DNA of 47,554 bases, taken from JAWAFC01 sp038890815. GTDB taxonomy: Archaea; Micrarchaeota; Micrarchaeia; Burarchaeales; JACRGF01. The translations under genes were made by a program, and so were the position numbers. Each line of letters begins with the position of its first letter. Within the stretch, counting starts at the first letter, position 1. The notes under the pieces are model-generated. The model was not told where the DNA came from. It ran no database searches and was given only the letters and a program-made list of their open reading frames with translations. Of this stretch, positions 15,124 through 22,734 are shown piece after piece. Location of the stretch: NCBI GenBank assembly GCA_038890815.1, contig JAWAFC010000010.1, positions 1 through 47,554 of the forward strand, in the 5' to 3' direction.

Positions 15124-16567
15124 CAATATAGACTCGTTGATTTTGTCTGACAAAATCCAGCGATCTCCAATTTTTGTTCACAACGTTTCTCCAGATGACT
15201 TCTTTGTATCTATCTCTGAACACTCTCGCATCATATTCATTGAAATTCTTAGCAATTTTAGTCGGATTATCCCCTTTTTTGACGCTGTAGCAAAATACTT
15301 CCTCGCCTCGACTAGTTTTCCCGCAAGGCTCGAAATAATAGTCTGGCAAATCGGTATAATCCTCTCCTTCGCTTGAGCAGGATGCAATTCTTCCTTGTGG
15401 GAAATGTTTCTCAAGCCATACATCGACCTGCCTGGGCAAACTCTCTGGAACCTCCTCCCCCAAACCCTTCGCGTTTTTCAGATAGCACTGCCAGTAGAGC
15501 AGAGTAGCCCTGACATGGTGGGTTTCTCGGAAATTCTTGCAGGGCGTTCCACAGTTGTATGCTGAAAGTGCCGCATCCCATGAGCCGTACTGTCTATACG
15601 CCTCTCTCAAATACTTTGCGGCAGCACGCGCAGACTTCTCGACATCAAACCTCTCATCTACTTTTGACAGCTTCCCGTAGTCCCAATTTAGGCTCTCTAC
15701 TAACTCTCTTAACCTCAGCCCATAGTTCCTATCCCTCCCGGTTGCATTGGAGTCCCCCCATATCTTTAACCCGAACCGCCTTGCCGTGCCCGGCTGAAAC
15801 ATAAACATGCCCGCTCCTCCGTCATCGTTTGCATTGAGCGCAAGGGGATCCCCATGACTCTCCCTCATGGCGAGCGCTGAGAGGATGCCGTATGGTAGGT
15901 TGAATTCCTTTTCGACTTTCCGCAATATTCTATGCCATCTGTATGCCCGCAAGAACCTGCCATAATACGAGTGGCGGTTTATTGCCCTAATATCGACTGA
16001 GCTGATGCTTTTTGGAACCTCCGCCTCCAGCTTAGCCGGAGTGATGCTCGCCACTTTTTCCTCTTCAATCTTCTGTTGGTCTTTCCTCTCTTCGCTCTCA
16101 AAAGCCCTGAGCATCCTGAGCCCATCGTACTTGAAATTGTTCAGCGTCTTCCCAAAACTGAGCAGATTATAGAGGGCCAGGACAATGCCAAGTTGGCTCG
16201 CCGTCCTCACCCAGCTGAGCGCAGTGGCCTCCCTGTTTTGTGAAATCCTCTCCTCATGAAATTTCTTTACCCTCTTTGCAACCGGCACGATGAGATGTTT
16301 ATTCACATAAGGCCAGCCCATTATGAGACCCGCATAGGTAATCAGCTTTGCCAAGCTGCCATGGGAGTTTGCGTGCTCGAAAACAAAATTGAGCAGTTTG
16401 TCCGCCCCGTAAATGTATGCGGCATTCCCGATGAGCCAACAGAGCGATGTGTCAAAATACTTATCGAAAACGGGTTTTCTCTTGCTCCTATATTCTTTGA
16501 GCCACGTCCATATATTCGCAACAAACAATCTGGCTTTCTCCTTGGCAGCCTCAAACTTCATGAACAT
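15098..16567 (-). CDS. Membrane-anchored lytic transglycosylase (SLT) with LysM-like tail
   Basis: A 489-residue protein. The N-terminal 150 residues hold two or three hydrophobic segments (about 43-66, 72-95, 120-142). A charged linker leads to a lysozyme-like SLT domain (about 225-365): YGILSALAMRESHGDP carries the catalytic glutamate, followed by GGAGMFMFQPGTARRFGL and WDAALSAYNCG. The C-terminus has a LysM-like segment (CYSVKKGDNPTKIAKNFN...VYIV). SLT enzymes cleave murein glycan strands. Archaea lack murein, so the target is either a host or neighbour bacterium or another glycan. AT content is higher than in neighbouring genes, which may signal transfer. A second transglycosylase is at 23291-24076. 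Confidence 0.82.
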   Translation of the reverse strand: MFMKFEAAKEKARLFVANIWTWLKEYRSKRKPVFDKYFDTSLCWLIGNAAYIYGADKLLNFVFEHANSHGSLAKLITYAGLIMGWPYVNKHLIVPVAKRVKKFHEERISQNREATALSWVRTASQLGIVLALYNLLSFGKTLNNFKYDGLRMLRAFESEERKDQQKIEEEKVASITPAKLEAEVPKSISSVDIRAINRHSYYGRFLRAYRWHRILRKVEKEFNLPYGILSALAMRESHGDPLALNANDDGGAGMFMFQPGTARRFGLKIWGDSNATGRDRNYGLRLRELVESLNWDYGKLSKVDERFDVEKSARAAAKYLREAYRQYGSWDAALSAYNCGTPCKNFRETHHVRATLLYWQCYLKNAKGLGEEVPESLPRQVDVWLEKHFPQGRIASCSSEGEDYTDLPDYYFEPCGKTSRGEEVFCYSVKKGDNPTKIAKNFNEYDARVFRDRYKEVIWRNVVNKNWRSLDFVRQNQRVYIVTRRKQAR

Positions 16568-16599
16568 ATAATTTTAGAAAAGCCGGTATATATCGTTTT

Positions 16600-17826
16600 C
16601 TATCTTCCACGCTTATAAGCATCCTCCAGCGCCTTTATACCAGGAAGCTGCATCCCCATAAGGAATTCAATGAACGCTTTGCCAGCGAGGCTCATGTAGG
16701 AGAAGTTTTTTGCATCGAGCTTGAGCTTGCCCACCGCATCAACAGTATTGCCTCCTCCGAGAAGCGAGAAGGCCCCAGAGTTAGCGATCGCACGCAGCAC
16801 CAGCTCAGTCCCCTTGCTGAAATTGGCATCTTCGTACACCCCCATAGGCCCATTCATTATGATGGTGTTGCTCTGCCTAATGAAATCGCTGTATCTCCGC
16901 GCGGTTTCGCTTCCTATGTCTTTGATGGGTGCAGCGCTGGGCAGCTGGATGACATCCTGCTCCACTCTTTCTCCGTTTTTTTCGAATGCAAAATCCACTG
17001 GGACCTGAATTTTTCCGTCATACTTCGCCAGTAGCTCCTTGGCTTTTGGAATGTATTTGTCGAGCCCCTTCTGAACTAGGAATTTCGTTGTAGGCACGCC
17101 AAGGTCCCTCCCTTCTGCAGCGAGAAAGATGTTCCCTATCGCTCCGCCCGTGAGCACTCTGTCGAGGATTCCCCTGCCGAGCCAATATTCGATTATTTGC
17201 ATCGTGTCCTCCGCCTTCACCCCACCGGCTATGAGCGTGAGTGGTTTCTTTGGGTTCTCCACTGCCTTTGAGAGAGACTTAATCTCCCTCTCCATCACCC
17301 TGCCCGCGCAGGTCGGCAACACATAGGCGAAGCCGATGATGCTACAGTGAGGTCTATGAGCCGCAGAGAAAGCATCGAGAACGAAGTAATCTGCATGGGG
17401 CGCGAGCGTTTTGACAAAGACGCTCTTCGCGTGGGCTTCGCCGGGCTTCTCGATGGTCTCTTCGGCGAGAAAACGCACGTTTTCGAGCAGCAGGATGTCC
17501 CCATTTCTCATTGCCTTTATTTTCCCGAGCGCATTTGAGCCGAAGATGTCATCCACATACTCAACGTCTTTCTTCACATAGCTCGCCAACAGTTCCGCAT
17601 GTGGCTTGAGCGGGAGGAAGTCAGGATCGCCCACCCTACCTTGGTGCGACATAACCACTACACGCGCGCCCTTCTCGCTAAGCTCACGAACGGTCTCGGA
17701 GTGGCTTTCTATTCTCTCGCTGGCAAGAATGCGGCCACTCCCCGGATCCATCGAGGAGTTTATGTCAACCCGCACGAGGGTTGTTTTCCCCTCAAATTCA
17801 AAATCATCCAAAGTGAAAAACTCCAT
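16600..17826 (-). CDS. pgk: Phosphoglycerate kinase
   Basis: A 408-residue PGK interconverting 1,3-bisphosphoglycerate and 3-phosphoglycerate with ATP. Visible: TTLVRVDINSSMD substrate loop, VVVMSHQGRVGD, LLENVRF, LIAGGVKAEDTM, MNGPMGVYEDANFSKGT and the nucleotide-binding LLGGGNTVDAVGK. The ATG at 17826 has AGGTG 7 nt upstream; a GTG at 17835 is less likely. It is divergent from GAPDH (75-bp gap), so two consecutive glycolytic steps share one regulatory region. Confidence 0.96.
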   Translation of the reverse strand: MEFFTLDDFEFEGKTTLVRVDINSSMDPGSGRILASERIESHSETVRELSEKGARVVVMSHQGRVGDPDFLPLKPHAELLASYVKKDVEYVDDIFGSNALGKIKAMRNGDILLLENVRFLAEETIEKPGEAHAKSVFVKTLAPHADYFVLDAFSAAHRPHCSIIGFAYVLPTCAGRVMEREIKSLSKAVENPKKPLTLIAGGVKAEDTMQIIEYWLGRGILDRVLTGGAIGNIFLAAEGRDLGVPTTKFLVQKGLDKYIPKAKELLAKYDGKIQVPVDFAFEKNGERVEQDVIQLPSAAPIKDIGSETARRYSDFIRQSNTIIMNGPMGVYEDANFSKGTELVLRAIANSGAFSLLGGGNTVDAVGKLKLDAKNFSYMSLAGKAFIEFLMGMQLPGIKALEDAYKRGR

Positions 17827-17900
17827 CCCACACACCTAAAACCAGTTTTTGCAAAAACATTTAAAATGGCTAACGGCGAGTATGCGTCAGGAGGTGTGCT
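17827..17900. promoter_or_regulatory. Shared pgk/gap divergent promoter
   Basis: A near-palindromic AT core, CATTTAAAAT (17858-17867), can serve as TATA on either strand. Strong ribosome binding sites flank it: GGAGGTG (17890-17896) before gap and AGGTG before pgk, so unlike several other pairs here both genes have leaders. Confidence 0.55.
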
Positions 17901-18905
17901 ATGCCGAAAATAGCCATCAACGGATTTGGCAGAATAGGAAGGCTTTTTCTGCGCGCGGCTTTCCGCGACAAGGCCTTCTGGAAAAAATTTGACATTGTTG
18001 CCATAAATGATCTGACCGATGCCAAGACACTCGCCCATCTTCTCAAGTACGATTCGGTGCATGGCATCTTTGAGGCGAAGGTAGAAGCAAAGGACAATGA
18101 GATCAGTGTGGATGGACGGCGCATCCGTGTGCTGGCCGAGGCAGACCCGGCCAAGCTTCCCTGGAAAGAGCTCGGCATAGACATAGTGATAGAGAGCTCC
18201 GGCAAGTTCACCGACAGGGAGGGCGCGAGCAAGCATCTCACCGCTGGTGCGAAGAAGGTGCTTGTCACTGCTCCTGCTAAAGGACCAGATGCCACACTCG
18301 TGCCCGGGGTGAACATAGACCTGTATAATGCGGACGAACACCACATCTGCTCCATGGCCTCCTGTACCACCAACTCGCTCGCGCCCGTGCTCAAAGTGCT
18401 GGATGAGAATTTCAAGATAAAGCACGGCTTCATAACTACTTGTCATGCCTACACCAATGACCAGCGCATTCTTGATGTCGCGCATCGCGACCTCAGGAGA
18501 GCCCGTGCCGCGGCAATGAACATCATCCCAACGACGACTGGTGCCGCGAAGGCCATTGGTGAAGTCATCCCTAGCCTGAAAGGAAAAATGGACGGCATAG
18601 CGCTGCGCGTGCCCGTTCCCGACGGAAGCATCACCGACATTGTTGTGGAGGTTGAAAAGCCGACCACCCGTGAGGAGGTGAACAAAGTGCTCAAGGCGGC
18701 TGCCGAGGGACCACTCAAAGGGATACTTCAATACACCGAAGAACCGCTCGTCTCTTCCGACATCATCGGCAATCCGCATACTGCCATCATCGATGGCCTG
18801 CTGACAAATGTCGTAGATGGCACGATGATAAAAGTTCTATCCTGGTACGATAATGAATGGGGCTTTTCGGTGAAGCTGCTCGAGCTGTGCAGGAAAATGG
18901 CATAG
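17901..18905 (+). CDS. gap: Glyceraldehyde-3-phosphate dehydrogenase, bacterial type I
   Basis: A 334-residue NAD-dependent phosphorylating GAPDH. PKIAINGFGRIGRLFLRAAF and AINDLTD (aspartate ending strand 2, NAD preference) form the Rossmann domain; the catalytic cysteine is in SMASCTTNSLAP, and WYDNEWGFSVKLLEL is the conserved C-terminus. This is the bacterial/eukaryal class I enzyme. Most archaea use the distant class II enzyme, so acquisition from bacteria is likely. GGAGGTG sits 4 nt before the ATG. It is divergent from pgk. Confidence 0.96.
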   Translation: MPKIAINGFGRIGRLFLRAAFRDKAFWKKFDIVAINDLTDAKTLAHLLKYDSVHGIFEAKVEAKDNEISVDGRRIRVLAEADPAKLPWKELGIDIVIESSGKFTDREGASKHLTAGAKKVLVTAPAKGPDATLVPGVNIDLYNADEHHICSMASCTTNSLAPVLKVLDENFKIKHGFITTCHAYTNDQRILDVAHRDLRRARAAAMNIIPTTTGAAKAIGEVIPSLKGKMDGIALRVPVPDGSITDIVVEVEKPTTREEVNKVLKAAAEGPLKGILQYTEEPLVSSDIIGNPHTAIIDGLLTNVVDGTMIKVLSWYDNEWGFSVKLLELCRKMA

Positions 18906-18906
18906 G

Positions 18907-20220
18907 TTACAGGGCATTGACTATTTCCCTAGCCTTCCCGATATAGGTGGAATAATCGAACAGCTCCTCCAGTTCTCTCGCTGTCAGCAGCCTCATCACC
19001 TCAGCGTTCTCTGCAAGCACTTCTTTGAGGTGCCTGCCCTCGTTCCTGGCCCTGATGCTCGCCTCTCTCAGGAGCGCATGCGCCCGTCCCCTTGGCATCC
19101 CTTTCTCAGCCAGCGCGATCATAACCCGCTCTGCGAGAATGAGACCCTTACTGCTTTCAAGATTCCTTTTTATGTTCTCTGGGAAGAACTCAAGCCCCTC
19201 AAGAATGGCAATGCTCTCCTTGAGCATGTAATCGGTTAGGATGAAACTCTCTGGAAATATGAGCCTCTCGCTCGCGCTGTTAGTCAGATCTCTCTCGTGC
19301 TCAAGGGCGATGTTTTCAAGCGCGGTCAGCACATTGGCCCTGACTACTCTCGCTAGGCTGCAGATGCGCTCGCTACGGTGTGGATTTCTCTTTTGCGGCA
19401 TTGTGGAGCTACCCACTTGCCGCCTGCCGAATGGTTCGGCGACCTCCATGATCTCACTTCTCTGTAAGTTTCGTATCTCCTTCGCAATCTTTTCGAGAGT
19501 CGCCGCAATAAGCGCCAGGAGAAAGATAGCCTCGGCATGCCTGTCCCTCTGTAGCACCTGGTTTGTGGCCTGAGCCGCACGCAGCCCCAGCTCCTTCATC
19601 ACCTCCTGCTGGAGCTTGAAAGCATCCTCCCCGAACGTCGCCATGCTCCCGACAGCCCCGCTCATCTTACCCACATAAAGTCGTTTTTCGGCTTCCCCCA
19701 CTCTCTCGAGATGTCTTTCGAGCTCCCTCGCCCACACAGCGAACTTAAGTCCATAAGTCGTGGGCACAGCGTGCTGGCCATGCGTCCTGCCGACGCACAC
19801 GAGGTCTTTTTTGTTTTTGGCCAGCCTCACGATAACCCCATGCAACTCCTTCAGTCTCTTCTTTATCAGCCCAAAAGCATCCCTGAAAGTGAGCGCAGTG
19901 GCGGTATCTTCTATATCATAGCTTGTAGCACCAAGATGGACATATGCGCCTGCTCCCCCACTGCAAGCTTCCTCCAGTGCCTTTACCATGGCCATGAGGT
20001 CGTGATGGATCTCGGCCTCAATCTGTCTGACTCGTTCAAGCCTGACTTTTCTGGCTGCCCGGGCTATCTCAGCAGCGGCCTTTCTCGGGATATGCCCCAG
20101 TTTGGCATGGGCTTTGGCGAGAGCAACCTCAATCTCAAGCCATCTCGCCAGCTTTCTCTCCTCATCAAAAACAGCGTTCATTTCGGTTGCATATCGATTG
20201 TCAAGCGGCGAGACGACCAA
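18907..20220 (-). CDS. purB: Adenylosuccinate lyase
   Basis: A 437-residue fumarase/aspartase-superfamily enzyme for two purine steps (SAICAR to AICAR, adenylosuccinate to AMP). SPLDNRYATEMNAVF, the catalytic-histidine region VGRTHGQHAVPTTYG and the superfamily signature GSSTMPQKRNPHRSE are all present. The start is a TTG at 20220 preceded by AAGGTGGT 3-4 nt upstream; no ATG occurs before the SPLDNRY motif. Its stop is 1 bp from the convergent gap stop. Confidence 0.95.
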   Translation of the reverse strand: MVVSPLDNRYATEMNAVFDEERKLARWLEIEVALAKAHAKLGHIPRKAAAEIARAARKVRLERVRQIEAEIHHDLMAMVKALEEACSGGAGAYVHLGATSYDIEDTATALTFRDAFGLIKKRLKELHGVIVRLAKNKKDLVCVGRTHGQHAVPTTYGLKFAVWARELERHLERVGEAEKRLYVGKMSGAVGSMATFGEDAFKLQQEVMKELGLRAAQATNQVLQRDRHAEAIFLLALIAATLEKIAKEIRNLQRSEIMEVAEPFGRRQVGSSTMPQKRNPHRSERICSLARVVRANVLTALENIALEHERDLTNSASERLIFPESFILTDYMLKESIAILEGLEFFPENIKRNLESSKGLILAERVMIALAEKGMPRGRAHALLREASIRARNEGRHLKEVLAENAEVMRLLTARELEELFDYSTYIGKAREIVNAL

Positions 20221-20289
20221 CAGACCACCTTATCTTAAATTTGGGCTGCGAATTTAAAAGCTTGCAGCATAAATTGTGATGGGGATGGC

Positions 20290-20652
20290 ATGGTGCTTGA
20301 GCGTATCGGTGGCTTTCTGCGAGTGATCTGGGAGGGCCATGACGCCGATGTGCTGCTTATCGAGTTGCTCAATCTGTTCCTCATTGCCCTGCTTATCAAT
20401 CGCCTGCTTGAGTTCGCGCTCAAGGCACAGGGACGGACGCTGGCGGTCACCCTGCGCTATCTCGCCTACGCGTTTGTCGCTCTTGGGGGTGCCATCATCG
20501 TAGGGATTATGGAGCCGATTGGGGGTATCCGCTGGAATCTGCTTTTCGCCTTTGCTCAAAGCGTCTTCATAGCCTCGGCTTTCTTCGCCATCAACCAGCT
20601 CAAGGAATCGATGGCTGCCTATGAGCATCTCCTGAAAAGAAACAAGCACTGA
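20290..20652 (+). CDS. Small three-TM membrane protein, uncharacterised
   Basis: A 120-residue protein I do not recognise. Three hydrophobic segments lie at about 22-40, 52-76 and 84-104, with charged ends (HDADVLLIEL at the front, LKRNKH at the tail). A plus-strand TATA-like AATTTAAAAG (20250-20259) is about 30-35 bp upstream. It is divergent from purB and convergent with the TRAM gene. Confidence 0.6.
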   Translation: MVLERIGGFLRVIWEGHDADVLLIELLNLFLIALLINRLLEFALKAQGRTLAVTLRYLAYAFVALGGAIIVGIMEPIGGIRWNLLFAFAQSVFIASAFFAINQLKESMAAYEHLLKRNKH

Positions 20653-20673
20653 GGGAAAAAGAAAAAGAATTAG

Positions 20674-20937
20674 CTAGGCGCTCTGCTCGCTGGCTCCGCC
20701 AGATTCGCCGACCCTCTGCGCCATGGCAAAAGAGCGCCTCACTTCGGTGATTTTTATCCTCACCTTGTCGCCAATCTTCGTGTCGGGCACGAAGATGACG
20801 AATCCCTCCTTCTTCGCTATCCCGTCTCCTTTGGAGGCTACCGCCTCGATTGTCACATCGAGTTCTTCACCCACGCTTACGGGCTTGGGGCCGATGTCTC
20901 CGCCCCTACTTCCGAATCCACCTCTTCCATATGCCAT
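20674..20937 (-). CDS. TRAM-domain RNA-binding protein
   Basis: An 87-residue protein with a Gly/Arg-rich N-terminus (MAYGRGGFGSRGG) and a single TRAM domain (VSVGEELDVTIEAVASKGDGIAKKEGFVIFVPDTKIGDKV split over about 20-65). TRAM is the OB-like RNA-binding fold of TrmA/MiaB enzymes; stand-alone archaeal TRAM proteins act as RNA chaperones. Upstream, 20938-21050 has two TATA-like boxes (minus-strand GGTTTATAAAG near 21045 and CAATATATTC near 21022), implying a leader of roughly 60-85 nt. Confidence 0.85.
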   Translation of the reverse strand: MAYGRGGFGSRGGDIGPKPVSVGEELDVTIEAVASKGDGIAKKEGFVIFVPDTKIGDKVRIKITEVRRSFAMAQRVGESGGASEQSA

Positions 20938-21051
20938 TCTTTCATTCTCCGAACAGCAGAATTAGCACCTGTCCGTCCGCTTTCCGCGCTTCCGTTCAGC
21001 TGCCTTACTGCCTGTTCGAATATATTGCGCTGAGACACTTTATAAACCTTC
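20938..21051. promoter_or_regulatory. TRAM gene upstream region with possible 5' leader
   Basis: This 114-bp gap holds the two TATA-like boxes mentioned for the TRAM gene. The putative leader is purine-rich (CGGAAGCGCGGAAAGCGGAC). No recognised riboswitch structure is seen. Confidence 0.35.
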
Positions 21052-21276
21052 TCATTGCCGGAGAAAGGTACGGGCGAAAAGTCCGCCTATCATTTCTATG
21101 CCGGCTCCAACCACCAAGAGCGTGCCGCCTGCAGTCATGGCCATCCCTCCTCCGGGGTCCACCACGGCTACGGGATTTCCAGGCAGCGAGGAAGCCATCC
21201 CAGCCACCATCAGTCCAGCTCCCGCCACCATAAGCCCCGTTCCTGCATGCTTTCCGGCATACTCCACAATCGCCAT
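21052..21276 (-). CDS. Small Gly-rich two-TM membrane protein
   Basis: A 74-residue protein of unknown function. Two Gly/Ala-rich hydrophobic segments (GTGLMVAGAGLMVAGMASS and AMTAGGTLLVVGAGIEMIGGL) are separated by a short polar loop NPVAVVDPGG. It follows the ACT-domain gene by 4 bp on the same strand and is probably co-transcribed. Confidence 0.55.
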   Translation of the reverse strand: MAIVEYAGKHAGTGLMVAGAGLMVAGMASSLPGNPVAVVDPGGGMAMTAGGTLLVVGAGIEMIGGLFARTFLRQ

Positions 21277-21280
21277 GTCC

Positions 21281-21661
21281 TCACGCGCGCAACGCTCTCA
21301 TCGCGTTTTCGATATTATCGGGTTTAAGCACGAGTTCCGCGCTTTCTCTATCGCTGGAGAGTTGGTAGATGCACTCGATGTTCACGCCAGCCCTGGCGAG
21401 CTTTCGGGCAACCTTGGCGAGCTCGCCTGGCCTATGTCTCAGCTTTATGGTTATCACATCACCAACGCTGACCTTAAAGCCGGCTTTCTCGAGCGCGCTG
21501 ACCGCAGTCCTCTCGTCTTCTGTGATGAGTCTAATAACACCCTCGTTTCCCGAGCCCTGCGCGCTTATGCTCTTGATGTTCACGCCATTTGCACCAAGCA
21601 CCTCGGTCACGTCTGCCAGCGCGCCAACTCTGTTTTCCACAATCACAGTGATCTGTCTCAT
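21281..21661 (-). CDS. Tandem ACT-domain protein
   Basis: A 126-residue protein made of two ACT domains (about 1-65 and 70-126): MRQITVIVENRVGALADVTEVLG...GVNIKSISA, then VITIKLRHRPGELAKVARKLARAGVNIECIYQ. ACT dimers bind amino acids and regulate biosynthetic enzymes or transcription; no catalytic domain is attached. The ATG at 21661 is chosen over one at 21691 because the TATA box GTTTAAATAG (about 21694-21703) would start transcription near 21673, inside the longer version. Confidence 0.85.
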   Translation of the reverse strand: MRQITVIVENRVGALADVTEVLGANGVNIKSISAQGSGNEGVIRLITEDERTAVSALEKAGFKVSVGDVITIKLRHRPGELAKVARKLARAGVNIECIYQLSSDRESAELVLKPDNIENAMRALRA

Positions 21662-21691
21662 CAAACCAGCCTCCGCTTTCACTACTTGCAT

Positions 21692-21705
21692 CAGCTATTT
21701 AAACA
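21692..21705 (-). promoter_or_regulatory. TATA box of the ACT-domain gene
   Basis: GTGTTTAAATAG on the minus strand lies directly before the unused upstream ATG at 21691. With normal archaeal spacing it implies initiation near 21673, fixing the ACT start at 21661. It adjoins the tRNA-Ser 3' end (21711). Confidence 0.6.
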
Positions 21706-21710
21706 CTAAG

Positions 21711-21835
21711 CGCCGGGGGCGAGATTTTCGAACCCTTTTGACACTTTTGCGAACGCGAAAAGGGTTGTTCGAACTCGCGAAGGCTTTCGCCCAACAGCTT
21801 AGCAGGCTGCCGCCCTACCACTAGGCGACCCCAGC
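21711..21835 (-). tRNA. tRNA-Ser(GCT) with a 43-nt T-loop intron
   Basis: A class II tRNA: acceptor GCTGGGG/CCCCGGC, D-stem GCC/GGC, anticodon stem GCAGC/GCTGT around CTGCTAA (anticodon GCT), variable arm GGC-GAAA-GCC, T-stem GCGAG/CTCGC, discriminator G. The T-loop TTCGAAT is split between positions 59 and 60 by 43 nt (21725-21767). The junctions form a textbook bulge-helix-bulge: T-stem as outer helix, bulge AA|T, 4-bp helix TTCG/CGAA, bulge AA|C, inner helix AACCCTTTT/AAAAGGGTT. Removing the intron leaves 82 nt, normal for Ser. Confidence 0.93.
21725..21767 (-). other. tRNA-Ser intron at position 59/60
   Basis: A 43-nt intron within the T-loop. It forms a 9-bp hairpin and supplies CGAA to pair with exon TTCG, as required for the splicing endonuclease. 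No canonical 37/38 intron is present in this tRNA. Confidence 0.88.
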
Positions 21836-21920
21836 GCTTGGATAAACTTAATAAGAAACTTTCTTATAGCCTTTTTGCTTCCATCAGCAACGTTTTTATT
21901 CCATACATGCCGACGCCGAA
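21836..21920. other. Spacer with tRNA-Ser promoter
   Basis: Minus-strand AT-rich TTCTTATTAAGTTTATCC (about 21840-21862) is the likely tRNA-Ser promoter. Nothing else is recognised. Confidence 0.4.
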
Positions 21921-22436
21921 AGACAAAGGGGGAAAGTATCCCCCCTTCGTCCTGGACCTTCCCTAGACAAAGGGGGGAGGTTTCCCCCCTTCGTCCTTGA
22001 CCTTCCCCCCTCTTTGGGATTAAGGCATTGATGGAAAAGGGAGGGGTCAGGAGGAACCTGGAACTGGGGGAACCGTAGGTTCCCGCGGTTCGGAAGACAA
22101 AGGGGGGAAGTGTCCCCCCTTCGTCCTAGACCTTCCCCCCTCGGATAAAGCATTGATGGAAAATGGTTGCTGGAGGTATCGGAACCGCGCTGGCGGTTCT
22201 GATAGGGGTCAGGAGGAACCTGGAACTGGGGAGGGGCGGAGCCCCTCCGCGGTTCGGAAGACAAAGGGGGAAAGTATCCCCCCTTCGTCCTAGACCTTCC
22301 CCCCTCGGATAAAGCATTGATGGAAAATGGTTGCTGGAGGTATCGGAACCGCCTGGCGGTTCCGATTCGGAACCAACGATTCGGCGACGAGCGCAAGCGC
22401 GAGGAAGCCGTCGGTTGGTTCTGATTATGGCGACGG
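21921..22436. repeat. Palindromic modular repeat array R2, downstream of SRP RNA
   Basis: A 516-bp non-coding array. It contains four hairpin units of the form GACAAAGGGGGG-loop-CCCCCCTTCGTC (21921, 21965, 22095, 22259) with variable loops but constant stems. Between them are GGGGTCAGGAGGAACCTGG modules that end in alternative hairpins (GGGAACC-gta-GGTTCCC at 22068-22084; GGAGGGGC-gga-GCCCCTCC near 22230-22248), and GGAGGTATCGGAACC...GGTT modules. A super-unit repeats with a 164-bp period (22095 and 22259). The rightmost module carries a long nested stem and ends 3 bp from the SRP RNA 3' end. ORFs crossing it are GC-driven artefacts. Confidence 0.85.
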
Positions 22437-22438
22437 GC

Positions 22439-22702
22439 CTCCCCGAGTTTGTTGCGCAAGGCCTGGCGCGGTTATCCGCGCGTTTGCTCCACCTTGGGAC
22501 TCGAGAGCATGGCCTGATACGTTTAGGGTTGCTCCTTCCGGCCTGGCCCGGTTCGCGCACCAGACCATCCCTCAAGGCAAGGCTTCGACGCTCACGCACG
22601 GGCCACTCCCAAACCCCGCGCCCCTCACTCGGGTTTTCGGTTCCGCCATAAGGGGATTTGCGGTGACAGGAGACCCCTCGCCTCCCAACCTATCCCGTCG
22701 CC
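22439..22702 (-). ncRNA. Signal recognition particle 7S RNA
   Basis: A 264-nt RNA whose ends pair (GGCGACGGG at the 5' end, CCCGTCGCC at the 3' end; helix 1). The S-domain helix 8 consensus is unmistakable on the minus strand (about 22532-22570): GCGAACCGGGCCAGGC, CGGAAGGAGCAACC. The Alu-domain region near the 5' end has CTCCTGTCACCGCAAATCC. A TATA box (minus-strand TATTTAAAC, 22724-22732) is 26 bp before the inferred 5' end. It scaffolds SRP19 and SRP54 for co-translational targeting. The palindromic array R2 begins immediately after its 3' end. Confidence 0.93.
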
Positions 22703-22721
22703 AGAAAAAATAAGCGACCAG

Positions 22722-22734
22722 CCGTTTAAATATC
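22722..22734 (-). promoter_or_regulatory. SRP RNA TATA box
   Basis: Minus-strand ATATTTAAACGG, centred near 22728 and 26 bp before the SRP RNA 5' end at 22702. It overlaps the stop region of the preceding small basic-protein gene. Confidence 0.7.

Noticed and set aside
17760..18779. A 339-codon minus-strand ORF over GAPDH
   Set aside because: Antisense shadow of the intact gap gene.
20938..21050. Riboswitch ahead of the TRAM gene
   Set aside because: The leader is purine-rich, but I found no conserved aptamer pattern or terminator/anti-terminator pair.
21896..22713. Several Pro/Arg-rich ORFs across R2 and SRP RNA
   Set aside because: They read palindromic repeats and a structured RNA; composition and lack of homology argue against coding.
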